Source: Streptomyces sp. NBC_00536 (lineage in GTDB: Bacteria; Actinomycetota; Actinomycetes; Streptomycetales; Streptomycetaceae). Taken from it: a stretch of 64,000 nt of DNA. The first letter of the stretch is position 1; each line of letters begins with the position of its first letter. Below, piece after piece: positions 52,487-60,778 of this stretch. The stretch is taken from contig NZ_CP107819.1 in NCBI RefSeq assembly GCF_036346295.1, positions 5,642,001-5,706,000 on the forward strand. Direction: 5' to 3'. The translations under genes and the position numbers were made by a program. The notes beneath the pieces are model-generated. The model was given only the letters and a program-made list of their open reading frames with translations. It ran no database searches and was not told the origin of the DNA.

Positions 52487-54219
52487 CTGCGGCCCGTGCG
52501 GACCGTGCGCAGGGCGACCGTGTCGCTGCCGTCACCGGGGGTCTGCCGGTCCGGCTCGGCCGGGTCGGCACCGGTCGGGGGAACGGGAGCGGGGGTGGGA
52601 GCCGCCGCCGCGGCCTTGGCCGAGGAGCGGGTCCGGCCGCGCTTCTCGCCGGGCAGCGGCCCGTGCAGCACGGCGCCCAGCACGGTGCCGCCCGCGCCGC
52701 TGATCAGTTCGCGGATCCGGGACAGGTCGGTGCGGTGCACGGCGCGCGGGTCGCAGACCACGAGGACGCCGTCGACGCGGTCGACGAGGGCGAGCGCGTC
52801 TGCGTAGGACAGGACGGGCGGGGCGAGCACGACCACCGTGGAGTTGGGCGAGTCGGCCTCGGAGATCAGCCGGGTCGCGCGCGGGGTGGTGAGCGCGCGG
52901 GCGACGTTGCGCACCCGCTCGCCGGGGATCAGGTCGAAGTCGCCCGATTCACCGGCGTCCACGACGAGCATGCGCCCGTCCGGCCAGTCGGAATCGGGGT
53001 GTGCGGAGCGTTCGCCCTCGGCCGGGCCGCCCGGCAGCTGGCTCCAGCGGGGCCGCTCGCCCGCGTCGGTGGGCAGCTGGCTGGCGAGCAGCGGCGTCCG
53101 CAGGTCCGCCTCGATGAGCAGGACGTCCTTGCCGGTCTCGGCGAAGGAGGCGGCGAGGTTCACGGCCACCGCGGCGGCCGTCTCGCTGCTGCCGCGCGGG
53201 GCGACCACGAGGAGGCGCCGGCGGTCGGCGAAGCGGGCGTCGTAGGCGAGCCGGAAGGCCACCGACCGGTACTCCTCCGCGAGCCGCGGATCGGCCTCAC
53301 CGGCGGCGAGCAGCGGCCCGCCGCCCGTCTTGTCGGGGGGCAGGGTGCCGAGCACGGGCGCGCGCAGGGCGCGCGAGACGTCGCCGTCGGAGCGCGGCGA
53401 GGGGTCGAAGACCAGCCGGACCCAGGCGGCGAGCAGACCGAGGGCGAGACCGACGGCCGCGCCGAGCGCGAGCGACATGGGCAGGCCCGGGCCGTCGGGC
53501 CGGGTGGGCGGGACGGCCGCGCTGGTGACCCGGCCCGGGGTCATGTCGAGGGCGTCGAGCTTGGCGATGTTCCCGTTGAGCTGGCCGACCTTGCTCTGCA
53601 GGTCGGTCCGGGAGGAGTACGCGGCGTCGCGCGCGCTGCCCGCGGGCAGCTGGGAGATCTGCTTGATCAGGTCGTCGAGCTGTTTGGCGACCGGGTCGCG
53701 CTGGTCCTTGTAGCTCTTGACCATGGCGTCACGGGTGACGTCGAGGGCGTCGCGCCGCTTGAGCAGGTACGCCTCGGTCATCGCGTTGGCGCGCTTGGCG
53801 GACACCTCGGGGGAGCCGGAGGTGTAGGTGAAGCGCAGCACCATGGTCTGCGGCGGGTTGGTGACCTGGAGACCGGCGCGCAGCGCGGCGAGACCGGCAT
53901 CGCCGACGCCGAGCTTCTTCGCGGCTTCGCTCGCGATGGAACTGCTGAGCGCGACCTGCCGTTCGGAGCCGATGTTGATCGCCTTGTCGGGGGCGATGCT
54001 CGGGTTGAACGGGTCGTCGGTGGGGGTGCGCAGGACCACGTCGGCGGTGGCGACGTAGGTGTCGGCCGTGGAGATGCCGAGGTACACACCGCCCAGCAGG
54101 CCGATCCCGATGCCCGCGCCGATCAGCCTGCGGTAGCGGGTCAGCTGGCGGAACTGGTCCCGGAGGAGGTCGGGTTCGTCCTCGGCCAGGGCCGCTGCCG
54201 GGCGGTTCGTCTCGATCAC
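52483..54219 (-). CDS. Wzz-type chain-length protein with degenerate kinase-like domain
   Basis: 578 residues from ATG 54219. The N-terminal Wzz part has TM1 (~31-51, YRRLIGAGIGIGLLGGVYLG), a long extracytoplasmic helical region and TM2 (~246-270). The C-terminal ~250 residues match the BY-kinase/CapB-type P-loop fold: VLLIEADLRTP (Walker A', ~367-376) and STVVVLAPPVL. The Walker A position (about 338-356, LVVAPRGSSETAAAVAVNLA) lacks the GKS/T lysine, and no Tyr-rich tail follows. It probably controls chain length or scaffolds the export complex without ATP-dependent kinase activity. Coupled by ATGA overlaps to the genes on both sides. Confidence 0.85.
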   Translation of the reverse strand: MIETNRPAAALAEDEPDLLRDQFRQLTRYRRLIGAGIGIGLLGGVYLGISTADTYVATADVVLRTPTDDPFNPSIAPDKAINIGSERQVALSSSIASEAAKKLGVGDAGLAALRAGLQVTNPPQTMVLRFTYTSGSPEVSAKRANAMTEAYLLKRRDALDVTRDAMVKSYKDQRDPVAKQLDDLIKQISQLPAGSARDAAYSSRTDLQSKVGQLNGNIAKLDALDMTPGRVTSAAVPPTRPDGPGLPMSLALGAAVGLALGLLAAWVRLVFDPSPRSDGDVSRALRAPVLGTLPPDKTGGGPLLAAGEADPRLAEEYRSVAFRLAYDARFADRRRLLVVAPRGSSETAAAVAVNLAASFAETGKDVLLIEADLRTPLLASQLPTDAGERPRWSQLPGGPAEGERSAHPDSDWPDGRMLVVDAGESGDFDLIPGERVRNVARALTTPRATRLISEADSPNSTVVVLAPPVLSYADALALVDRVDGVLVVCDPRAVHRTDLSRIRELISGAGGTVLGAVLHGPLPGEKRGRTRSSAKAAAAAPTPAPVPPTGADPAEPDRQTPGDGSDTVALRTVRTGRR

Positions 54220-55451
54220 GGCCGGGGTCCCCCAAGTGCTTCGTCGATCAGTGCGTCGATGCGGGCGAGGCCCGCATCGCGGCTCAGGTGAGCCGCCACG
54301 TGGCGCGGACCGGCCGCGCCCAGCGCGTCCGCCCCCCGCGGGTCCTCGGCCAGTGCGCGTACGGCGTTCAGCAGCGCGCCCGGGTCCTCCGGGGTGACGA
54401 GCACCCCGGCGCCGGAACGTTCCACCTCCTGGGCGGTGCCGCCCGCCGCCGCCACCGAGGCGACGACCGGCCGGCCGGCCGCGAAGTAGGAGGTGAGTTT
54501 GGAGGGCACGCTCATGTCGAGGACGGCCGCGTGCTGCGTGACCGCCAGCACGTCCGCCGCCGCGAGGATATCGGGGAACTCCCCGTCGGCGGCAGGGGGG
54601 ATGATGTCCAGGTTCGGCACGTCCGTCGACAGGTCGGCCAGGGCGCCGCGCCGGCTGCCGTCGCCCATGAGGACGAAGCGGACGGCCGGGTCGAGCCGGG
54701 CCGCGCCGACGAGGACTTCGAGGCCCTGCTTGAGGCCCATGTTCCCGGAGTGCAGCACCACGGTCTGGCCGGGGGCCCAGCCCAGGTGGCGGCGGGTCTC
54801 GTCGCGCGGCTTGCTGGGGGCGGGCACGTGCGACCAGTTGGGGACCAGGCGGATCTTCGCCGGGTCGACGCCCATGCCCACGACCCGGTCCACGAAGGTC
54901 TCGTGGATGACGCCGACCAGGGTGGCCCGCTTGAGGACGTACGCCTCGGCGCGGGCGGCGATCACGGCCGCCTTGTCGCCGCCGCTGATCCCGCTCTGCG
55001 CGGCGGCGGCGCCCATCAGGTCCTGTACGACGGGGACGAACGGCACCTTCCAGCGCGCCGCGAGCCGTGCGGCGAGCACCCCGCCCGCCAGGCTGGGCAT
55101 TTGGGCGAGGACCGCGTCCGGCTTCGGCATCCGGGGCGGGGCCACGGCGCCGTGCAGCAGAATCGATCCTTCAAACAGGGCCCGCTTCACGGCGGTCTGA
55201 CGCGACGGCACGGTGTGCGCGCGCCGGTGCACGGTCACCCCCGCACGCTCCTCGGTGCGCCGCAGCGCCCCCTTGTACTCCGGTTCGAGAGACCAGGAAG
55301 GGTAGTGGGGCATGCCCGCGAAGACATGGGTATCGTGACCGGTATTCGCCCAGTGTTCCGCGATTTGTGTGGCGTACGGGCCAATCCCCGCGTGCTCGGG
55401 AGCGTAATTCGTGGAAACCAGCAGCAGGCGCCGGTGACCGGATATGGACAC
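54216..55451 (-). CDS. Glycosyltransferase family 4 (WbuB-like)
   Basis: 411 residues from GTG 55451, with AAGGGGA 7 bases upstream. GT-B fold: LLLVSTNYAPEHAGIGPYAT at the N-terminus, VHRRAHTVPSRQTAVKRALF, then the donor domain with VVLHSGNMGLKQGLEVLVGA, RFVLMGDGSRRGAL, FPDILAAADVLAVTQHAAVL and VPSKLTSYFAAGRPVVASVA. This matches WbuB/colanic-acid type transferases that act on a lipid-linked glycan. First gene of the coupled series GT4-Wzz-Wzx. Confidence 0.9.
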   Translation of the reverse strand: MSISGHRRLLLVSTNYAPEHAGIGPYATQIAEHWANTGHDTHVFAGMPHYPSWSLEPEYKGALRRTEERAGVTVHRRAHTVPSRQTAVKRALFEGSILLHGAVAPPRMPKPDAVLAQMPSLAGGVLAARLAARWKVPFVPVVQDLMGAAAAQSGISGGDKAAVIAARAEAYVLKRATLVGVIHETFVDRVVGMGVDPAKIRLVPNWSHVPAPSKPRDETRRHLGWAPGQTVVLHSGNMGLKQGLEVLVGAARLDPAVRFVLMGDGSRRGALADLSTDVPNLDIIPPAADGEFPDILAAADVLAVTQHAAVLDMSVPSKLTSYFAAGRPVVASVAAAGGTAQEVERSGAGVLVTPEDPGALLNAVRALAEDPRGADALGAAGPRHVAAHLSRDAGLARIDALIDEALGGPRP

Positions 55452-55579
55452 TGAAACGTCCCCTTCCCCCCAGGTCGATGCGCTGCACACCCTAATCGTT
55501 CACCCGCACGGCTCGGTACGTGCACGCTATGGTCTGCTAATCCGCCGCGCCGGGGGGCGCGGCCTCTGGGGGGTAACAG

Positions 55580-56077
55580 ATGACGCAGCAGGACATGTCC
55601 GGACCGGGCGTGCCCGCACGCAGGCCGTATCGGGTCGGCTATGCGCCGGGCGCCTACGACCTGTTCCACATCGGGCACCTCAACATCCTCCGGCACGCCC
55701 GTAGTCAGTGCGACTACCTGGTGGCCGGAGTGGTCTCCGACGAGATGGCGGAACTGGCCAAGGGGCGCCGCCCGATGATTCCGCTCGTCGAGCGGCTGGA
55801 AATCGTCCGCAGCGTGAAGTACGTCGACGCCGCTTTCGTCGAGACCGTTCCCGACAAGGTGGAGACCTGGAAGCAGGTCCGGTTCGACGTCATCTTCAAG
55901 GGCGACGACTGGCGGGGCACGCCCAAGGGCCTGCGCCTGGAACAGGACTTCGCCGCCGTCGGGGTCGACGTCGTCTACTTCCCCTACACCGTGCACACGT
56001 CCAGCACCCAGCTGCGCCGGGCCCTGGACGCGCTCGCCGCACCCGCGGGCGCCCCGGTCAGCGTGGAACTGCGCTGA
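55580..56077 (+). CDS. TagD-like nucleotidyltransferase (glycerol-3-phosphate cytidylyltransferase type)
   Basis: 165 residues. The cytidylyltransferase fold has the HIGH motif at residues 30-33 (AYDLFHIGHLNILRHA), DEMAELAKGRRPMIPLVERL, the substrate segment FKGDDW (~107-112) and YTVHTSSTQLRR (~136-147) in place of RTxGISTT. It probably activates a polyol phosphate or phosphorylated sugar with CTP. Convergent with, and overlapping by 20 bases, a CDP-alcohol phosphotransferase gene that could use its product. Exact substrate unknown. Confidence 0.85.
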   Translation: MTQQDMSGPGVPARRPYRVGYAPGAYDLFHIGHLNILRHARSQCDYLVAGVVSDEMAELAKGRRPMIPLVERLEIVRSVKYVDAAFVETVPDKVETWKQVRFDVIFKGDDWRGTPKGLRLEQDFAAVGVDVVYFPYTVHTSSTQLRRALDALAAPAGAPVSVELR

Positions 56078-56780
56078 GTTCGCGGAACCACTTCGCGAGG
56101 AACGCCAGCAGGAACAGCGCGGCCACCGCGCCGAGACCCGCGTAGGCCCACCGGAACAGCTCCCCGCCGCCCAGCAGCAGGAACACCAGGCAGAACACCC
56201 CGTAGTCCACCGGCAGCAGCGCGATCGCGCGCACGGTGGAGGGCGCGGCGGCGGGGCTCCCCGGAGCGGGCCCGGGCTTGAGCTTCTCGGTCAGCAGCCC
56301 GCCGAAGAAGGTCACCACCGCCGCGAACTGGAAGCCCAGCGGCACCAGCAGCCAGCCGTCCCCGGTGGTCCCGTAGGCCTCGGGGAAGCGGTGGAAGGCG
56401 ATCAGCACGCAGGTGTGCAGCGCCGTCAGCTTCGCGCAGTCCACGACGTGGTCGAGCCATTCGCCCGCCGCGCTGCCACCGCCCCGCAGCCGGGCGAGCT
56501 GCCCGTCCGCCGAGTCGAAGGCGAAGCCGACGGCGAGCGCCGCCCACACCGCGATGCCGAGCGCCCACGAGGGCCCGCTCAGCGCCACGGCGGCCACGGC
56601 GGCGAAGCTGAAGGCGGCGCTGACCAGCGTCACCTGATTCGGGCTCAGCCCGAGCGCGTACGAGCCGGCGGCCAGGAACCGCCCGGCCGGCCGGTTCACG
56701 AAGCGCGAGTACAGCGACACCCCCTTCGCCGACTTCTGCGCCCCGCGCAACTCGCGTAGCGCGGCCTTGACACTCGCCAT
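56058..56780 (-). CDS. CDP-alcohol phosphatidyltransferase-family membrane enzyme
   Basis: 240 residues from ATG 56780, with AAGGGG 8 bases upstream. The full CDP-alcohol motif D-x2-DG-x2-AR-x8-G-x3-D-x3-D is present: Asp89, Asp92, Gly93, Ala96, Arg97, Gly106, Asp110 and Asp114. About six hydrophobic segments. It transfers a phospho-alcohol from CDP to an acceptor in the membrane. In this context it may add a polyol-phosphate decoration or make a special lipid. A standard phospholipid synthase is the alternative. Confidence 0.88.
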   Translation of the reverse strand: MASVKAALRELRGAQKSAKGVSLYSRFVNRPAGRFLAAGSYALGLSPNQVTLVSAAFSFAAVAAVALSGPSWALGIAVWAALAVGFAFDSADGQLARLRGGGSAAGEWLDHVVDCAKLTALHTCVLIAFHRFPEAYGTTGDGWLLVPLGFQFAAVVTFFGGLLTEKLKPGPAPGSPAAAPSTVRAIALLPVDYGVFCLVFLLLGGGELFRWAYAGLGAVAALFLLAFLAKWFRELSAVPR

Positions 56781-56887
56781 CCGCACAGCCCCTTCGACGA
56801 CCCCGTTGGCACGCGTGTCCAGGCGCACGCGTGTACGACGGCACATCATCGCAGGGCCGCGGGCCCGGGAGACGACCTCAGGCGACC

Positions 56888-59242
56888 TCAGGCCACCACC
56901 CGCAGCAGCACCACCGACCGCGCCGGGACCGTCATCGTCCGCCCGCCCCGGTACCGCACCCCGGGCGCCGCCTCCTGGTCCTCCCGCGAGGTGTCCAGCA
57001 CCACCTCGTACTCCGCCGCCCACGGCGCCCCCGGCAGCGCCCATGCCACCGGCCGGTCCCCGGCGTGCAGCAGCGCGAGGAAGCTGTCGTCCGTCACCGG
57101 ACGGCCCCGCTCGTCCCGCCCGGGGATGTCACGGCCCGACAGGTACAGCCCCAGCGCGGCCGCGGGCGCGTACCAGTCCTGCTCGGTCATCTCCGCGCCG
57201 CCCGGGGTGAACCACGCCAGGTCCCGCAGCCCGTCCGCGCCCTCGGCCCGCCCCGAGAAGAACGCCCGCCGCCGCAGCACCGGATGCGCCTGGCGCAGCC
57301 GCACCAGCCGGGCGGTCAGCGCGAACAGTTCCCGCCAGGCAGGGTCCTCCAGCAACGACCAGTCCACCCACCCCGTCTCGTTGTCCTGGCAGTACGCGTT
57401 GTTGTTGCCGCCCTGGGTCCGGCCGAACTCGTCGCCCGCCACCAGCATCGGCACCCCCGTCGACAGCAGCAGCGTGGTCAGCAGGTTGCGCAGCTGGCGC
57501 CGCCGCAGCGCCGCGATCCGCGGATCCGTGCCCTCGGGCGGGTCCCCCTCCACCCCGCCGTTCCACGACCGGTTGTCATTGGTCCCGTCCCGGCCCGCCT
57601 CGCCGTTCGCCTCGTTGTGCTTGCGCTCGTAGGAGACCAGGTCGCGCAGGGTGAAACCGTCGTGCGCGGTCACGAAGTTCACCGAGGCGTACGGGCGCCG
57701 CCCGCCCCACGCGTACAGGTCGCTGGACCCCGACAGCCGGTACCCCAGGTCCCGTACGTCGGGCAGCGCGCCCCGCCAGAAATCGCGGACCGCGTCCCGG
57801 TACCGGTCGTTCCACTCGGTCCACAGCGGCGGGAAGGCGCCCACCTGGTAGCCCCCCGAGCCCACGTCCCACGGCTCCGCGATCAGCTTCACCCGCCGCA
57901 GCACCGGATCCTGCGCGATCACCGCGAGGAACGGCGAGAGCATGTCCACGTCGTGCATGGAGCGGGCCAGCGCCGCCGCCAGGTCGAAGCGGAAGCCGTC
58001 CACCCCCATCTCCGTCACCCAGTACCGCAGCGAGTCGGTGATCAGCCGCAGCACGTGCGGGCGCCCGGCGTGCAGGGTGTTGCCGCAGCCGGTGTAGTCG
58101 GCGTAGCGCCGCTGGTCGTTCTGCAGCCGGTAGTAGCCCCGGTTGTCGATCCCGCGCAGCGAGAGGGTCGGACCCAGCTCGCCCGCCTCCGCGGTGTGGT
58201 TGTAGACCACGTCGAGGATCACCTCGATCCCCGCCGCGTGCAGCGCATTCACCATCCGCTTGAACTCGCCGACCTGCTGCCCGGCCGTGCCGGAGGCGGA
58301 GTACCCGGCGTGCGGGGCGAAGTAGCCGACCGAGTTGTAGCCCCAGTAGTTGCGCAGCCCGCGGCGCAGCAGGTGGTCCTCGTGCGCGAACTGGTGCACC
58401 GGCAGCAGCTCCACCGCCGTCACCCCGAGCCGCTTCAGGTGCTCCAGCGCCGCCGGATGGGCCAGCCCCGCGTAGGTGCCGCGCAGTTCCTCGGGGATCC
58501 CCGGGTGGCGCATGGTGAACCCGCGCACGTGCAGCTCGTAGATGACGGAGTCCGCCCACGGGGTCTTGGGCCGCACGTCGTCCGCCCAGTCGTCGTCATC
58601 GTGGACGACCACCCCCTTCGGCACGAAGGGCGCCGAGTCCCGGTCGTCGCGCACGGTGTCCGCGATGTACTGCTGCGGCCAGTCCCGGACGTGCCCGTAC
58701 ACCTCCGGCGGCAGCGTGAAGTCGCCGTCCACGGCCCGGGCGTACGGATCCAGCAGCAGCTTCGCCGGGTTGTACCGCGCGCCCGTCCACGGGTCCCACC
58801 GGCCGTGCACCCGGAAGCCGTACCGCTGCCCCGGGCGTACGCCCGGCACGAAACCGTGCCAGATCTCGTGCGTCAACTCCGCCAGCGTGCACCGGGTCTC
58901 GGCGCCGCCCTCCTCGAACAGGCACAGCTCCACCGACTCCGCGCCCTGTGCCCAGAGCGCGAAGTTGGTGCCCTCGACCCCGTCGGGGCCGGCCCGGTAG
59001 CGGGCTCCCAGGGGGTGCGAGGAGCCCGGCCACACGGCGGGACCCGGCGGCGCGGAGGTCCGTACCGGACCCGCGACCGCACTGCTCACCTGCTCGTCGG
59101 CCTGGCTCCTGACCTGGTCCTTGACCTGGCCGTTGACCCGGCCGTCGGGAAGTCCGCCCACCCGGCCGTCCGGCCGCCCGTCGGTCCTGTCCGGGGCGTG
59201 CGGAACGGATTCCACCGCCTCGTCCTCGGCTGCGCTCGTCAC
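56888..59242 (-). CDS. glgX: Glycogen debranching enzyme (isoamylase-type)
   Basis: 784 residues from GTG 59242, with GGAGG 7 bases upstream. It hydrolyses alpha-1,6 branches of glycogen, completing turnover by GlgP. The N-terminal ~75 residues are a low-complexity Asp/Arg/Gly/Gln extension (GRPDGRVGGLPDGRVNGQVK) before the CBM48 domain (PLGARYRAGPDGVEGTNFAL). GH13 motifs: GIEVILDVVYNHTAE, nucleophile DGFRFDLAAAL, acid LIAEPWDVGSGGYQ and FVTAHDGFTLRDL. GDEFGRTQGGNNNAYCQDNE is diagnostic for GlgX. It is 25 kb from the glgE operon. Confidence 0.94.
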   Translation of the reverse strand: MTSAAEDEAVESVPHAPDRTDGRPDGRVGGLPDGRVNGQVKDQVRSQADEQVSSAVAGPVRTSAPPGPAVWPGSSHPLGARYRAGPDGVEGTNFALWAQGAESVELCLFEEGGAETRCTLAELTHEIWHGFVPGVRPGQRYGFRVHGRWDPWTGARYNPAKLLLDPYARAVDGDFTLPPEVYGHVRDWPQQYIADTVRDDRDSAPFVPKGVVVHDDDDWADDVRPKTPWADSVIYELHVRGFTMRHPGIPEELRGTYAGLAHPAALEHLKRLGVTAVELLPVHQFAHEDHLLRRGLRNYWGYNSVGYFAPHAGYSASGTAGQQVGEFKRMVNALHAAGIEVILDVVYNHTAEAGELGPTLSLRGIDNRGYYRLQNDQRRYADYTGCGNTLHAGRPHVLRLITDSLRYWVTEMGVDGFRFDLAAALARSMHDVDMLSPFLAVIAQDPVLRRVKLIAEPWDVGSGGYQVGAFPPLWTEWNDRYRDAVRDFWRGALPDVRDLGYRLSGSSDLYAWGGRRPYASVNFVTAHDGFTLRDLVSYERKHNEANGEAGRDGTNDNRSWNGGVEGDPPEGTDPRIAALRRRQLRNLLTTLLLSTGVPMLVAGDEFGRTQGGNNNAYCQDNETGWVDWSLLEDPAWRELFALTARLVRLRQAHPVLRRRAFFSGRAEGADGLRDLAWFTPGGAEMTEQDWYAPAAALGLYLSGRDIPGRDERGRPVTDDSFLALLHAGDRPVAWALPGAPWAAEYEVVLDTSREDQEAAPGVRYRGGRTMTVPARSVVLLRVVA

Positions 59243-59397
59243 TGCCCGCCTCCACGGCTCCTGGGTACCTGCGGGGGAGGGAAGGGGGCCCCGGCGTCCC
59301 TGCCAGGGCCCGCCCCCGTCCGGTCCTTCCCACTGTTCTGCCCGGAACCTGGGCCGCACTCACGTTTCCCCTGGACGGCGCGGTCGTTGGACGCACC

Positions 59398-60627
59398 GTG
59401 AGACTTGTGAAGAGGCGGGCACGGGCGGGCATGGCCGCCGTGGTGGCGTGGGCGGGCCTGATGGGCGGACCGGTCGGATGCACCGCGGGCGGCGGATCAC
59501 CGGTGGAGATCCAGCTCCCCGGGAAAGCCCGGTCGCCCCAGGAGGCCATCCGGGTCACCCCGGAGGACAACGCCAAGGGCGTACCGGCCGAAGGGCCGCT
59601 GACCGTGCACGTGCCGGAGGGCCGCCTGGAGCGGGTCGTGGTCACCAAGGTGGAGGACGCGCAGGAGGAACAGGTACCCGGGTCGATCGACCCCGACGGC
59701 CTCAGCTGGCACCCCGACGCGGCGGCCGGACGGCTCTCGCTCGCCGCCAAGTACACGGTGGACGCCGTCGCCGTCGACGGCCACAACCGCCGCCAGGCGC
59801 GGCACACAAGCTTCACCACCTACGTCCCCGAGGAACGGTTCATCGGCTACTTCAAGCCCGAGAACCGCTCCACCGTCGGCACCGGCATGATCGTCTCCTT
59901 CAACTTCAACCTCCCCATCAAGAACCGCGCCGAGGTCGAACGGGCCATCACCATCACCTCCGACCCCGCCGTGGAGGTCACCGGGCACTGGTTCGGGAAC
60001 GAGCGGATCGACTTCCGGCCCAAGGAGTACTGGAAGCCCGGCACCGAGGTCACCGTGGACATGAAGCTCCGTGACGTCGAGGGCGCGCCCGGCTCCTACG
60101 GGGTCCAGAGCAAGACCGTCCGCTTCACCGTCGGCCGCCGTCAGGTCTCCACCGTCGACGCGGCCGCCCACACCATGGAGGTCCGCCGCGACGGCCAGCT
60201 GCTCTCCACCATCCCGATCAGCGCCGGGGCGCCCAAACACACCACCTACAACGGCAAGATGGTGGTCAGCGAGATGTTCGACGTGACCCGGATGAACGGC
60301 CAGACCGTCGGCTTCGGCGGCGAGTACGACATCCCCGACGTTCCGCACGCCATGCGGCTCACCGCCTCCGGCACCTTCCTGCACGGGAACTACTGGGCCA
60401 GCCCCGACACCTTCGGCGCCACCAACACCAGCCACGGGTGCATCGGCCTGCGCGACAACAGGGGCGGCGGCTCGGACACCCCGGCGGGCTGGTTCTTCGA
60501 CCGGTCGCTGGTCGGGGACGTCGTCGAGATCGTGAACTCCCAGGACAAGACCGTCGCCGCGGACAACGGGCTGAGCGGCTGGAACCTCTCCTGGCCGGAC
60601 TGGGTCAAGGGCTCCGCACTCGGCTGA
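59398..60627 (+). CDS. L,D-transpeptidase, lipoprotein with Ig-like domains
   Basis: 409 residues from GTG 59398. The signal ends in a lipobox-like GPVGC (Cys about 28), so it should be membrane-anchored and face the wall. Two Ig-like modules (~45-140 and ~140-250, FKPENRSTVGTGMIVSFNFN) precede the YkuD domain. The catalytic motif is T-S-H-G-C348-I with His346 and HGNYWASPDTFG upstream. It forms 3-3 cross-links between meso-diaminopimelate residues of peptidoglycan (LL-DAP in Streptomyces) or attaches proteins to them. It matches the LdtMt2-like architecture. The gene is divergent from glgX. Confidence 0.93.
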   Translation: MRLVKRRARAGMAAVVAWAGLMGGPVGCTAGGGSPVEIQLPGKARSPQEAIRVTPEDNAKGVPAEGPLTVHVPEGRLERVVVTKVEDAQEEQVPGSIDPDGLSWHPDAAAGRLSLAAKYTVDAVAVDGHNRRQARHTSFTTYVPEERFIGYFKPENRSTVGTGMIVSFNFNLPIKNRAEVERAITITSDPAVEVTGHWFGNERIDFRPKEYWKPGTEVTVDMKLRDVEGAPGSYGVQSKTVRFTVGRRQVSTVDAAAHTMEVRRDGQLLSTIPISAGAPKHTTYNGKMVVSEMFDVTRMNGQTVGFGGEYDIPDVPHAMRLTASGTFLHGNYWASPDTFGATNTSHGCIGLRDNRGGGSDTPAGWFFDRSLVGDVVEIVNSQDKTVAADNGLSGWNLSWPDWVKGSALG

Positions 60628-60642
60628 GGCTCCGCACTCGGC
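60610..60642 (+). repeat. 18-bp tandem duplication across a stop codon
   Basis: GGCTCCGCACTCGGC at 60610-60624 is repeated at 60628-60642, with the transpeptidase TGA between. It looks like a recent duplication of the gene end. Confidence 0.6.
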
Positions 60643-60778
60643 CGACGACGGCCCGATCGAGTGATTGTCGCACCGGAATGACCCGGTGAGGGGTGTCGTT
60701 CCGCCCGGCTCGCCGGAGCCTGCGGCCAGCCTGTCAGCGCACACAGCGCCGACAGCGGCAGGCAACGGACGGAGCGTC

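Noticed and set aside
40115..56780. Interpretation as a polyketide or peptide natural-product cluster
   Set aside because: No synthase, NRPS or tailoring oxygenase genes; all enzymes fit polysaccharide assembly.
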